From Thermoleophilaceae bacterium (GTDB lineage: Bacteria > Actinomycetota > Thermoleophilia > Solirubrobacterales > Thermoleophilaceae): a stretch of DNA of 35,633 nt. Under the pieces are notes generated by a model. The model was given only the letters and a program-made list of their open reading frames with translations, did not search any database and was not told where the DNA came from. The stretch spans positions 1 through 35,633 of the forward strand of contig JACCUC010000186.1 in assembly GCA_013812065.1 (NCBI GenBank). The letters are read 5' to 3'. Positions 22,782 through 30,323 of the stretch are shown here, piece by piece. A program made the translations under genes and the position numbers. Positions within the stretch are counted from its first letter, which is position 1, and each line of letters opens with the position of its first letter.

Positions 22782-24080
22782 TCAAGCCGCCGCGGCCAGC
22801 GCCACCTCGTCGGTGGCTGCGACGATCGCCTCGCGGACGGTGTCGACGAGCCGGCGCAGCTCGCTCGCCCCGATCGCGAGCGGCGGCATGAGGATGACGA
22901 CGTCGCCGAGGGGGCGCACGACGGCGCCCCGCCGGCGTGCCTCGAGGGTCACGCGATGGCCCATGCGCCAGCCGAGCGGGAAGCCGGTGAGCTCGATCCC
23001 GCACATCAGACCTCGTCGGCGGACCTCGCCGACTGCTGACAGGGCCGCCACCGGCTCGAGGATCTCGTCGAGGAGGGCGTCGAGCTCCGCGACGTGCTCG
23101 AGCGTTCGCTCCTCCTCGAAGACCTCGAGCGTGGCCAGTGCGGCGGCGCAGGCGAGCGGATTGCCGGTGTAGGTGTGGCCGTGGAAGAAGGCTCGGAGCT
23201 CCTCGAACTCGCCGAGGAAGCCCTCGTAGACGCGCTCGGTGGTGAGCGTGGCGGCAAGCGGCAGGTAGCCGCCGGTCAGCCCCTTGGCGAGGCACAGGAA
23301 GTCGGGCGTCACGTTCTCGTGCTCGCAGGCGAACATCCGCCCCGTACGCCCGAAGCCGGTCGCCACCTCGTCGACGATGAGGAGCGCGCCGTGGCGGTCG
23401 CACAGCTCGCGCACCGAGCGCAGGTATCCCGGCGGGTGAATGAGCATCCCGGCCGCTCCCTGGACCAGTGGCTCGACGACCACCGCCGCCACCTCGTCGC
23501 CGTGGGAGGTGAGGATCCGCTCGAGGTCGGCCGCGTCGCCCGGCTCGGCCCGTAGCGCGTCGAAGAGGAGCGGGCGATACAACGAGTGGAAGAGGTCGAT
23601 GCCGCCGAGCGACACGGAGCCCACCGTGTCGCCGTGGTAGGCCTCGCGCAGGGCGACGAAGCGGATGCGCCGCCGCGCCGCCGCATCCGCCTGCTGCTGC
23701 CAGAACTGGAACGCCATCTTCAGCGCGATCTCCACCGCGGTCGAGCCCGAGTCCGAATAGAAGACCCGCTGGAGGCCGCCTGGCGCGAGCTCGACGAGCC
23801 GCCGCGCCAACTCGATCCCAGGCGGGTGGGAGAGTCCGAGCATGGTGGTGTGGGCTACGCGGTCGAGCTGAGCGCGCACCGCGGCGTCGAGGCGCGGGTG
23901 GCGGTGCCCATGCACGTTGCACCACAGCGAGGAGACCCCGTCGATGTAGCGCCGCCCGTGGACGTCGATGAGGTCCGTGCCCTCGGCGCGCTCGATCACG
24001 AGCGGCTGCTCGCCGACCCAGCCGCGCTGCTGGGTGAACGGATGCCAGAGGTGAGCGTGGTCGGCCGAGGCTGGGTCCAC
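22782..24080 (-). CDS. bioA: Adenosylmethionine-8-amino-7-oxononanoate aminotransferase
   Basis: PLP enzyme making 7,8-diaminopelargonate from KAPA with SAM as amino donor. 432 aa, GTG start. HLWHPFTQQ at 10-18 and GVSSLWCNVHGHRHP are BioA signatures. FYSDSGSTAVEIALKMAFQF, IVDEVATGFGRTGRMFACEH and the PLP lysine Lys266 in LCLAKGLTGGYLPLAATLTT follow. It stands alone, about 5.5 kb from bioD-bioF-bioB. Its TACGGT box lies back to back with that of the divergent gene. Confidence 0.95.
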   Translation of the reverse strand: MDPASADHAHLWHPFTQQRGWVGEQPLVIERAEGTDLIDVHGRRYIDGVSSLWCNVHGHRHPRLDAAVRAQLDRVAHTTMLGLSHPPGIELARRLVELAPGGLQRVFYSDSGSTAVEIALKMAFQFWQQQADAAARRRIRFVALREAYHGDTVGSVSLGGIDLFHSLYRPLLFDALRAEPGDAADLERILTSHGDEVAAVVVEPLVQGAAGMLIHPPGYLRSVRELCDRHGALLIVDEVATGFGRTGRMFACEHENVTPDFLCLAKGLTGGYLPLAATLTTERVYEGFLGEFEELRAFFHGHTYTGNPLACAAALATLEVFEEERTLEHVAELDALLDEILEPVAALSAVGEVRRRGLMCGIELTGFPLGWRMGHRVTLEARRRGAVVRPLGDVVILMPPLAIGASELRRLVDTVREAIVAATDEVALAAAA

Positions 24081-24087
24081 GTTCGGG

Positions 24088-24093
24088 ACCGTA
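24088..24093 (-). promoter_or_regulatory. Putative -10 element (TACGGT, minus strand) for bioA
   Basis: TACGGT ends 7 nt before the bioA GTG. Only 2 nt separate it from the opposing TATCGT box at 24096-24101. Confidence 0.5.
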
Positions 24094-24095
24094 GT

Positions 24096-24101
24096 TATCG
24101 T
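24096..24101 (+). promoter_or_regulatory. Putative -10 element (TATCGT) for the spermidine-synthase-like fusion gene
   Basis: TATCGT ends 10 nt before ATG 24112 and overlaps the alternative GTG at 24100. It therefore selects 24112 as the start. Confidence 0.5.
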
Positions 24102-24111
24102 GGGGGACGGA

Positions 24112-25614
24112 ATGCCCCCCCTTCCTCTGCTGGTCTTCGTCGTCGGGACGGGATCGCTCGGCGCGGAGATCGCGGCCGTGCGCCTGCTCGCCCCCTACTT
24201 CGGCGCCTCCACGGTCGTCTGGGCCAACACCATCGGCGTGGTTCTCGTGGCGCTTTCGGTCGGTTACTGGGTGGGCGGGCGCTGGGCCGACCGCCATCCC
24301 CACATGCGCGGACTGTGCCTGCTCGCTCTGGGTGCGGCCCTCCTGCTCGCGCTCGTGCCCTTCGCCGCCGACCCCCTGCTCGAGGTGGCCGTCGACGCGC
24401 TCGACTCGATCGCGGCGGGTGCCTTCTTCGGGTCGCTCGCCGCGGTGCTCGTGCTCGTGGCCGTGCCCGTGCTCCTGCTCGGGGCCGTCTCCCCGTGGGC
24501 GATCCGGCTCGCCGTGAGCGACGTCGGCGAGGCCGGTCGCGTAGCGGGTCGCCTGTACGCGCTCTCCACGGCGGGCAGCCTGTTCGGGACGCTCGTCTCG
24601 GCGCTCGCCCTGATTCCCCTCGTGGGCACGCGACGCACCTTCCTGCTGTTCGCCCTCGCGATCGCGCTGACCGCGGTGGCCGGGCTGCGGCCCGTGCGCC
24701 GCTACGCGCTTGCGCCGGCGGCGATCGCCGTGCTGCTCGCCCTGCCGGTGGGGACGCTCAAGGCGGCGGAGGAGGGATCGGGATCGCGGGTCGTGTATGA
24801 GACAGATACCCAGTATCAGTACGCGCGCGTGGTCGATCGCAGCGACGGGTCGCGCGCGCTCGAGCTCAATGAGGGCCAGGCCCAGCACTCGCTGTACGAG
24901 CCGGGGACGGTGCTCACCGGCGACGTCTGGGACGGCCACCTGGTGCTTCCCTTCCTCGTGCGCGAGCGCCCGCCCGAGCGCGTGGCCATCCTCGGCAACG
25001 CCGCAGGGACCACGGCCCGGGCCTACGAGCGCTTCTTCCCGCGCGCCCGCGTGGACGGCGTCGAGCTCGACCCCGAGCTGTCGGAGGTCGGGCGGCGCTT
25101 CTTCGACATGACCAACCCGCGCCTGCGGGTCTTCGACGAGGACGCGCGGCCCTTCCTGCGCCGGATCGACGCGCGCTACGACGTGATCTCCGTCGACGCC
25201 TATCGCCAGCCCTACATACCGTTCTACCTGACCACGGTGGAGTTCTTCAGGACCGCGCGGGAGAAGCTCGCTCGGGACGGCGTGGTGATCGTGAACGCCG
25301 GCCATCCCGAGGGCGAGGACGAGCTCGAGCGCGTGCTCACCGCGGCCATGCGCGAGGTCTTCCCGCACGTCGCCCGCGACCCGATAGAGCCGACGAACAC
25401 GCTCCTCGTGGCCAGCGATACGCCGCTGAGCCTCGAGCGCTTGCGACGAGTGTCGGCGCGGGCGCTGCCGCGGGACCTGGAGCAGACCGGGCTCGGCGCG
25501 GCAGGTCGGGTCGGGGCCCCGCTCGGCGGCGGAGAGGCCTACACCGACGACCGCGCGCCCGTGGAGTGGTTGATCGACAAGTCGATCGTCGACTACGCCG
25601 CGGGCGGGGACTGA
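24112..25614 (+). CDS. Fused membrane / spermidine synthase-like protein
   Basis: 500 aa. The N-terminal half has about seven hydrophobic segments (first LPLLVFVVGTGSLGAEIAAV, last near residue 220). The C-terminal half is a spermidine-synthase-like Rossmann domain: QYQYARVVDRSDGSRALELN, VAILGNAAGTTARAYERFFP, VDGVELDPELSEVGRRFFDM and DVISVDAYRQPYIPFYLTTV with its catalytic-type Asp. Proteins of this layout are annotated as fused MFS/spermidine synthases; aminopropyl transfer is not proven and no speD is nearby. Start at ATG 24112, not GTG 24100, because of the TATCGT box. Confidence 0.85.
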   Translation: MPPLPLLVFVVGTGSLGAEIAAVRLLAPYFGASTVVWANTIGVVLVALSVGYWVGGRWADRHPHMRGLCLLALGAALLLALVPFAADPLLEVAVDALDSIAAGAFFGSLAAVLVLVAVPVLLLGAVSPWAIRLAVSDVGEAGRVAGRLYALSTAGSLFGTLVSALALIPLVGTRRTFLLFALAIALTAVAGLRPVRRYALAPAAIAVLLALPVGTLKAAEEGSGSRVVYETDTQYQYARVVDRSDGSRALELNEGQAQHSLYEPGTVLTGDVWDGHLVLPFLVRERPPERVAILGNAAGTTARAYERFFPRARVDGVELDPELSEVGRRFFDMTNPRLRVFDEDARPFLRRIDARYDVISVDAYRQPYIPFYLTTVEFFRTAREKLARDGVVIVNAGHPEGEDELERVLTAAMREVFPHVARDPIEPTNTLLVASDTPLSLERLRRVSARALPRDLEQTGLGAAGRVGAPLGGGEAYTDDRAPVEWLIDKSIVDYAAGGD

Positions 25615-25667
25615 GGCGCTACTCGAGCGAGCCGGCGATTACGACCGCCGGGAGCGCTGGACCCGGC

Positions 25668-25673
25668 TAACGT
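25668..25673 (+). promoter_or_regulatory. Putative -10 element (TAACGT) for the DUF3179 gene
   Basis: TAACGT ends 9 nt before the ATG at 25683, with no ribosome binding site in the 68-nt gap. Confidence 0.5.
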
Positions 25674-25682
25674 CCGTCGCTC

Positions 25683-26840
25683 ATGCGGCTGTCCATCGCC
25701 TCTGGGCTCGCCCTGCTTGGGGTCATCGCGCTTGGGTCGCCCTGCGGGGGATCCGGAGGCGGCGAGCGGGTCATCGAGCTCGGCCGGCCGGAGGCGTCGT
25801 TCTCGCGGGCCGGCTGGCGCACCGACTTCGCGCGCCACCGCGTCGCGCTCGAGGAGATCCGCAGCGGCGGCCCGCCGCGCGACGGGATCCCGCCGATCGA
25901 CCACCCGCGGCCGGTGGATACGCGAGCCGCCGAACGCTTCCTCTCCGCGCGCGAGCCGGTGATCACCGTCGAGGCCGGCGGCGATGCGCGGGCCTACCCG
26001 GTGCGCATCCTCGTCTGGCACGAGATCGTCAACGATCGGCTCGGTGGCCGTTCGATCGCCGTCACCTACTGCCCGCTGTGCAACTCGTCGCTCGTCTTCG
26101 ACCGCCGCGTGCGCGGGGGTGAGCTCTCGTTCGGGACCACGGGCAATCTGCGCCGCTCGAACCTCGTGATGTGGGACCGCCAGACGCAGACTTGGTGGCA
26201 GCAGCTCACGGCCGAGGCGATCGTCGGGAAGCTGGCGGGAGAGCGCCTGCGCCCGCTGGGAGCGCAGACCCTCTCCTGGGCGCAGTTCAAGCGCCGCTTT
26301 CCGAACGGCGACGTGCTGGCGCCCGAGACGGGTGAGAACGAGCGCGAGTACGACCGCAATCCATACCTGGGCTACGAGGAGCCGGCCAGCCGGCCTCATC
26401 TGTTCAGAGGGCCGGTGGACGCGCGGCTTGCGCCCAAGGACCGGGTGGTCGCGCTGCTTGGAGCGCGCCCTCCGGTCGTGGTCCCGTTCTCGCGGCTCGC
26501 GCGTGAGCCGGTGGTGGCGGTGCGGGCGGGGCGGGTTCCGGCCGTCGTGCTCTACGCCCGCGGCGTCGCCTCGGCGGTCGACCGGGACGCGGTCTCGGAG
26601 TCGAAGGACGTCGGCACGGCGGGTGCCTTCGATCGCCGCCTCGGCGCGCGGACGCTCTCGTTCGAGCGCCGCGGAGCCGCCTTCGTCGACCGCGAGACCG
26701 GCTCACGCTGGGACGTCACGGGCCGGGCGGTTGCCGGGCGCCTGAGCGGCCGGCAACTGCGACCTCTGCGCCACGACGAGCAGTACTGGTTCTCGCTCGC
26801 GGCGTTCCTGCCGCAGGCGCGGATCGCCGCCGGCCCGTAA
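25683..26840 (+). CDS. DUF3179 domain-containing exported protein
   Basis: 385 aa. An N-terminal signal (LSIASGLALLGVIALGSPCG) has a cysteine at about residue 21, but the -1 proline makes a lipobox doubtful. The DUF3179 core includes ARAYPVRILVWHEIVNDRLG, VTYCPLCNSSLVFDRRVRGG with a C-x2-C pair, FGTTGNLRRSNLVMWDRQTQ and QFKRRFPNGDVLAPETG. The second half repeats the pattern in weaker form (LSFERRGAAFVDRETGSRWD, AVAGRLSGRQLRPLRH). Function unknown. It is followed directly by a strong hairpin. Confidence 0.85.
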   Translation: MRLSIASGLALLGVIALGSPCGGSGGGERVIELGRPEASFSRAGWRTDFARHRVALEEIRSGGPPRDGIPPIDHPRPVDTRAAERFLSAREPVITVEAGGDARAYPVRILVWHEIVNDRLGGRSIAVTYCPLCNSSLVFDRRVRGGELSFGTTGNLRRSNLVMWDRQTQTWWQQLTAEAIVGKLAGERLRPLGAQTLSWAQFKRRFPNGDVLAPETGENEREYDRNPYLGYEEPASRPHLFRGPVDARLAPKDRVVALLGARPPVVVPFSRLAREPVVAVRAGRVPAVVLYARGVASAVDRDAVSESKDVGTAGAFDRRLGARTLSFERRGAAFVDRETGSRWDVTGRAVAGRLSGRQLRPLRHDEQYWFSLAAFLPQARIAAGP

Positions 26841-26871
26841 GCCGGCGCCCGCACCGGTGCGGGCATCCGGC
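26841..26871 (+). terminator. Terminator-like hairpin after the DUF3179 gene
   Basis: Immediately after the TAA, GCCCGCA-CCGG-TGCGGGC (26847-26864) is a perfect 18-nt palindrome. It is flanked by a second pair of arms, GCCGG/CCGGC. Very stable, but no U-tract follows. Confidence 0.6.
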
Positions 26872-26919
26872 CAGGACCGCCACCCACGTGCCAGACGCGA
26901 GGGCGCGATCCGGTCGCGC

Positions 26920-26925
26920 TAGCGT
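26920..26925 (+). promoter_or_regulatory. Putative -10 element (TAGCGT) for the decarboxylase-hss operon
   Basis: TAGCGT ends 7 nt before GTG 26933. It lies inside any longer reading frame beginning at the GTG at 26888, so it argues for the shorter protein. Confidence 0.5.
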
Positions 26926-26932
26926 TTCCGGC

Positions 26933-28135
26933 GTGCTGCTTGGCGCCGATCCGGCCACCGTCCGCGACCTCGCCGCCGGGCACGGGACTCCGTTGCTCCT
27001 GCTCTCGACCCAGGTCGCACGGCGCCAGTACCGCGCCCTGACGCACGCCCTGCCGAGAGTCGACGTGCACTACTCGATGAAGCCGCTTCCGCACCCCGCG
27101 GTGGTTCGGGCTCTGCGCGACGAGGGCGCGGCCTTCGATCTGGCCTCGGCCGGCGAGGTCGACCTCGCGCGTGTGCTCGAGGTCGATCCGCAGCGCTGCA
27201 TCCACACACATCCGATCAAGCGCGACCGCGACATCCGCCACGCCCTCGACTTCGGCTGCCGCACGTTCGTCTTCGACAACCCGTACGAGCTCGCGAAGCT
27301 CGAGCCCTACAAGCGGGAGGTCGAGCTGTTGCTGCGGATCAGCTTCCCGAATCCCCAGGCACAGTGCGATCTTTCGCTCAAGTACGGCGTCGCGGCCGGC
27401 GACGCCCTCTCGTTGCTGGGCAAGGCCGCCGACGCGGGCTTCGCCGTGCGGGGTCTCAGCTTCCACGTCGGAAGCCAGGTCGCCGATCCTGGGCGCTTCG
27501 TGGCTGCGATCGCCGCTTGCGGGCGGCTCTTCGACCTGGCCGAGCTCGACGGCATCGCGCTCGACACGCTCGACATCGGCGGCGGCTTTCCCGTTCCCTA
27601 CGTCGAGCCGGTGAGCGGGATCGCCGAATTCTGCGCGCCGATCGCCGCGGCCCTGGAGAAGCAGTTCCCGCACGCGCGCCTGATCGCCGAGCCCGGCCGG
27701 TTCGTCAGCGCCCCCGCGATGACGCTCGTGAGCTCGGTGATCGGCAAGGCGGAGCGCCAGGGATGCGTCTGGTACTACCTCGACGACGGCCTCTACGGCA
27801 GCTACTCGGGCAAACTGTTCGATCGCGCCGACTACCGGCTGATACCCCTCGCCGACCTCGAGGGCGCCGCACGACCGAAGCGTCACAGCGTCGTGGCCGG
27901 TCCCACCTGCGACTCGATCGACGTCATCTGCGAGGGCCGGCTGCTCGCCGAGATGGAGAGCGACGACCTCGTGGTCAGCCCGATGATGGGCGCCTACACG
28001 GCGGCCTCGGCGACCGACTTCCACCTTTTTCGCCGGGCCAAGGTCGTCGAGTTGGTGAGCGGGGAGGAAGCTCTCGCGGCGTCGTCGGCACCATCGCCGC
28101 CGCGCCGGATACCCGATCCGGTCGCGGCCCGGTGA
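26933..28135 (+). CDS. PLP-dependent decarboxylase, ornithine/lysine decarboxylase type (fold III)
   Basis: Probably decarboxylates ornithine to putrescine. 400 aa from GTG 26933. PLP lysine Lys50 in HYSMKPLPHP, SFHVGSQVADPGRF, phosphate-binding DIGGGFPVPY, IAEPGRFVSAPAMTL, and the catalytic cysteine motif GPTCDSIDVI typical of ornithine decarboxylases rather than diaminopimelate decarboxylases. YYLDDGLYGSYSG also fits ODC. The GTGA overlap with homospermidine synthase supports a polyamine role. Lysine or carboxynorspermidine as substrate cannot be excluded. Confidence 0.88.
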   Translation: MLLGADPATVRDLAAGHGTPLLLLSTQVARRQYRALTHALPRVDVHYSMKPLPHPAVVRALRDEGAAFDLASAGEVDLARVLEVDPQRCIHTHPIKRDRDIRHALDFGCRTFVFDNPYELAKLEPYKREVELLLRISFPNPQAQCDLSLKYGVAAGDALSLLGKAADAGFAVRGLSFHVGSQVADPGRFVAAIAACGRLFDLAELDGIALDTLDIGGGFPVPYVEPVSGIAEFCAPIAAALEKQFPHARLIAEPGRFVSAPAMTLVSSVIGKAERQGCVWYYLDDGLYGSYSGKLFDRADYRLIPLADLEGAARPKRHSVVAGPTCDSIDVICEGRLLAEMESDDLVVSPMMGAYTAASATDFHLFRRAKVVELVSGEEALAASSAPSPPRRIPDPVAAR

Positions 28136-29595
28136 GCTCGCCGGGGAGGATCCTCGTGGTCGGCCTCGGCGGCGTCTCCCGGTGCACGCTCCCGCTGCTG
28201 TTTCGCCACCTCGAGGTCGATCCGTCGCGGTACACGGTGCTCGACTTCGGCGACGTCGCGGCCGACGACGTGCGCTACGTGGAGGACAGCGGCGCGACGT
28301 TCGTCCGGGGCCGGATCACGCCGCAGAACCACCGCGCCGTGCTGGGCGAGCACGTCGGCCCCGGGGACCTCGTCATCGATCTCGCCTGGAACATCGACAC
28401 CGTCGAGGTGCTCGACTGGTGCCACGGACGGGACGTCCGCTACGTCAACGCGTCGCTCGAGGTGTGGGACCCCTACGCCGGCTCTGCGAGCGAGCCGCCG
28501 CCCGCACGGACGCTCTACGCCCGGCACATGCGACTGCGGGAGAAGCTCGAGCGGTGGGGCGGCAACTCGGGCCCGACGGCGGTGCTCGACCACGGCGCCA
28601 ACCCCGGCCTCGTCTCGCACTTCACGAAGGCCGCGCTGCTCGACATCGCCGACGCGTGGCTCGCCGACGGGGCCGAGCCCGGTCAGCGCCGTGAGGCCGT
28701 CGAGGAGGCGTGCGAGCGGCGCGCATTCAACCGACTCGCCCAGGCGCTCGGAGTCAAGGTCATCCACATCTCAGAGCGCGACACGCAGGTGAGCGCGGAG
28801 CCCAAGCGCGAGAACGAGTTCGTCAACACCTGGTCGGTGGAGGGCTTCTACGAGGAGGGGATCGGCCCAGCCGAGATGGGCTGGGGTACGCACGAGCGCG
28901 TCCTGCCACCCGGCGCCCACGAGCATCCGAGCGGCCCGCGCCACCAGATCTGCCTGGCCCAACCGGGGTGTCGCACCTGGGTGCGCTCGTGGGTGCCGTG
29001 TGGCGAGATCGTGGGAATGGTGATCCGCCACGGCGAGGCGTTCTCGATCTCCGAGCACCTGACCGTCGAGGCGAACGGCGTCCCCGCCTACCGGCCGACC
29101 GTCCACTACGCCTACTGTCCCACCGACGCCGCCATCGCCAGTCTGCACGAGCTCGAGATGCGCGGCTACGCGCTCCAGGAGCGTCAGCGGATCATGTACG
29201 ACGACATCGTCGACGGCCGCGACGAGCTCGGGTGCCTGCTGATGGGGCATCCGTTCAAGAGCTGGTGGGCCGGATCGCTGCTCGATATCCACGAGACGCG
29301 CCGGCTCGTGGGCAACCACAACGCCACGACGCTCCAGGTGGCGGCGTCCGTGCTGGCCGCCGCGCGCTGGATGATCGACCACCCCCGCGAGGGAGTCTGC
29401 ATGCCCGACGACCTGCCCCACGAGCCGATCCTCGAAGTCGCTCGCCCCTACCTGGGCACGCTCGTCTCCGAGCCGGTCGATTGGACGCCGCTCAAGCGCT
29501 GGCCCGATCCCTTCGCCGCCTACGCGCGCCCGAGGCCCGCCGACGAGGACGTGTGGCAGTTCTCGACGTTCCTGGTCCCCGGCCTTGCCGGATGA
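28132..29595 (+). CDS. hss: Homospermidine synthase
   Basis: NAD-dependent enzyme joining two putrescines (or putrescine and spermidine) to homospermidine. 487 aa, normal for the bacterial family. An N-terminal nucleotide-binding site RILVVGLGGVSRCTLPLLFR is followed by LVIDLAWNIDTVEVLDWCHG, YVNASLEVWDPY, VLDHGANPGLVSHFTKAAL, VNTWSVEGFYEEG, PTVHYAYCPTDAAIASLHEL and GSLLDIHETRRLVGNHNATT. GTG start at 28132 overlaps the decarboxylase TGA by 4 nt, so the two are translationally coupled. It is convergent with bioD. Confidence 0.93.
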   Translation: MSSPGRILVVGLGGVSRCTLPLLFRHLEVDPSRYTVLDFGDVAADDVRYVEDSGATFVRGRITPQNHRAVLGEHVGPGDLVIDLAWNIDTVEVLDWCHGRDVRYVNASLEVWDPYAGSASEPPPARTLYARHMRLREKLERWGGNSGPTAVLDHGANPGLVSHFTKAALLDIADAWLADGAEPGQRREAVEEACERRAFNRLAQALGVKVIHISERDTQVSAEPKRENEFVNTWSVEGFYEEGIGPAEMGWGTHERVLPPGAHEHPSGPRHQICLAQPGCRTWVRSWVPCGEIVGMVIRHGEAFSISEHLTVEANGVPAYRPTVHYAYCPTDAAIASLHELEMRGYALQERQRIMYDDIVDGRDELGCLLMGHPFKSWWAGSLLDIHETRRLVGNHNATTLQVAASVLAAARWMIDHPREGVCMPDDLPHEPILEVARPYLGTLVSEPVDWTPLKRWPDPFAAYARPRPADEDVWQFSTFLVPGLAG

Positions 29596-29599
29596 GCAT

Positions 29600-29616
29600 G
29601 GGCGCTGGGTGCGCCC
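29600..29616. terminator. Putative bidirectional terminator hairpin between hss and bioD
   Basis: GGGCGC-TGGGT-GCGCCC, a perfect 6-bp GC stem with a 5-nt loop, in the 27-nt gap between convergent stop codons. No U-tract. Confidence 0.5.
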
Positions 29617-29622
29617 GCACCC

Positions 29623-30318
29623 TCAGGCGCTCGCTAGCGGCGCTTCGGTCAGGACCGCCGTGGAGACGAGGGTGTCGCCCGCCGCGGCGAGCGACCCGCT
29701 CGTGGTGTAGAGCAGTCCCGTGACCGGTACGCCGGTCAGCCGCTGGAGTGAGCGGCGATTGGCCCGCTCGAGCCGGCTTGCGCGCTCCCGCCACGGCGTC
29801 AGGACGATCTCCACGACTTCCAGTCCGACGGCGCGCAACGCCTCGACGGTGAGGAGGGTGTGGTTGATGGTCCCGAGTCCCGGGCGGGCGGCGACGACCA
29901 TCGGCAGGGACAGCTCGAGGGCCAGGTCACGGACCAGGTAAGTGGGCGCGAGCGGGACCAGAACGCCGCCGACACCCTCCACCACGAGCACGTCGGCGCT
30001 CGCCGCCGCCTGAGCGGCGGCCGCGACGATCCGTCCGGGTTCGAGAGCGGTGCCGGCACGCTCGCCGGCCTGATCAGGCGACACCGCCGGTCCGAACCGG
30101 TACGGGGCCACGTCCTCGGGCGACTGGCCGGCGTTCGTCACCGCCGCCAGCAGATCGTGGTCGGGCGGCCACTCGCCGGGCGGCTCGTCCAGACCCGTGA
30201 CGGCCGGCTTGAACGCCGCGACGCGCTCTCCCCGGGCAACGACGGCCGCGCAGATCGCCGCGGCCACGACCGACTTGCCGACCCCGGTGTCGGTCCCGGT
30301 GACGAACAGGCCGTCCAC
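29623..30318 (-). CDS. bioD: Dethiobiotin synthetase
   Basis: ATP-dependent ring closure of diaminopelargonate with CO2 to dethiobiotin. 231 aa. P-loop GTDTGVGKS at 8-16, FKPAVTGLDEP with substrate-binding Lys, VVEGVGGVLVPLAPTYLVRD, and ARPGLGTINHTLLTVEALRA. GTG start 5 nt after the bioF stop with no ribosome binding site, so translation is probably coupled. Last gene of the bioB-bioF-bioD operon. Confidence 0.94.
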   Translation of the reverse strand: MDGLFVTGTDTGVGKSVVAAAICAAVVARGERVAAFKPAVTGLDEPPGEWPPDHDLLAAVTNAGQSPEDVAPYRFGPAVSPDQAGERAGTALEPGRIVAAAAQAAASADVLVVEGVGGVLVPLAPTYLVRDLALELSLPMVVAARPGLGTINHTLLTVEALRAVGLEVVEIVLTPWRERASRLERANRRSLQRLTGVPVTGLLYTTSGSLAAAGDTLVSTAVLTEAPLASA

Positions 30319-30323
30319 GGAAG

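Noticed and set aside
24100..24111. GTG 24100 as start of the spermidine-synthase-like fusion
   Set aside because: It overlaps the TATCGT box; ATG 24112 is at the expected distance.
26888..26932. Longer decarboxylase start at GTG 26888
   Set aside because: It would place the TAGCGT box inside the gene and adds 15 residues not typical of the family; GTG 26933 sits at the usual leaderless spacing.
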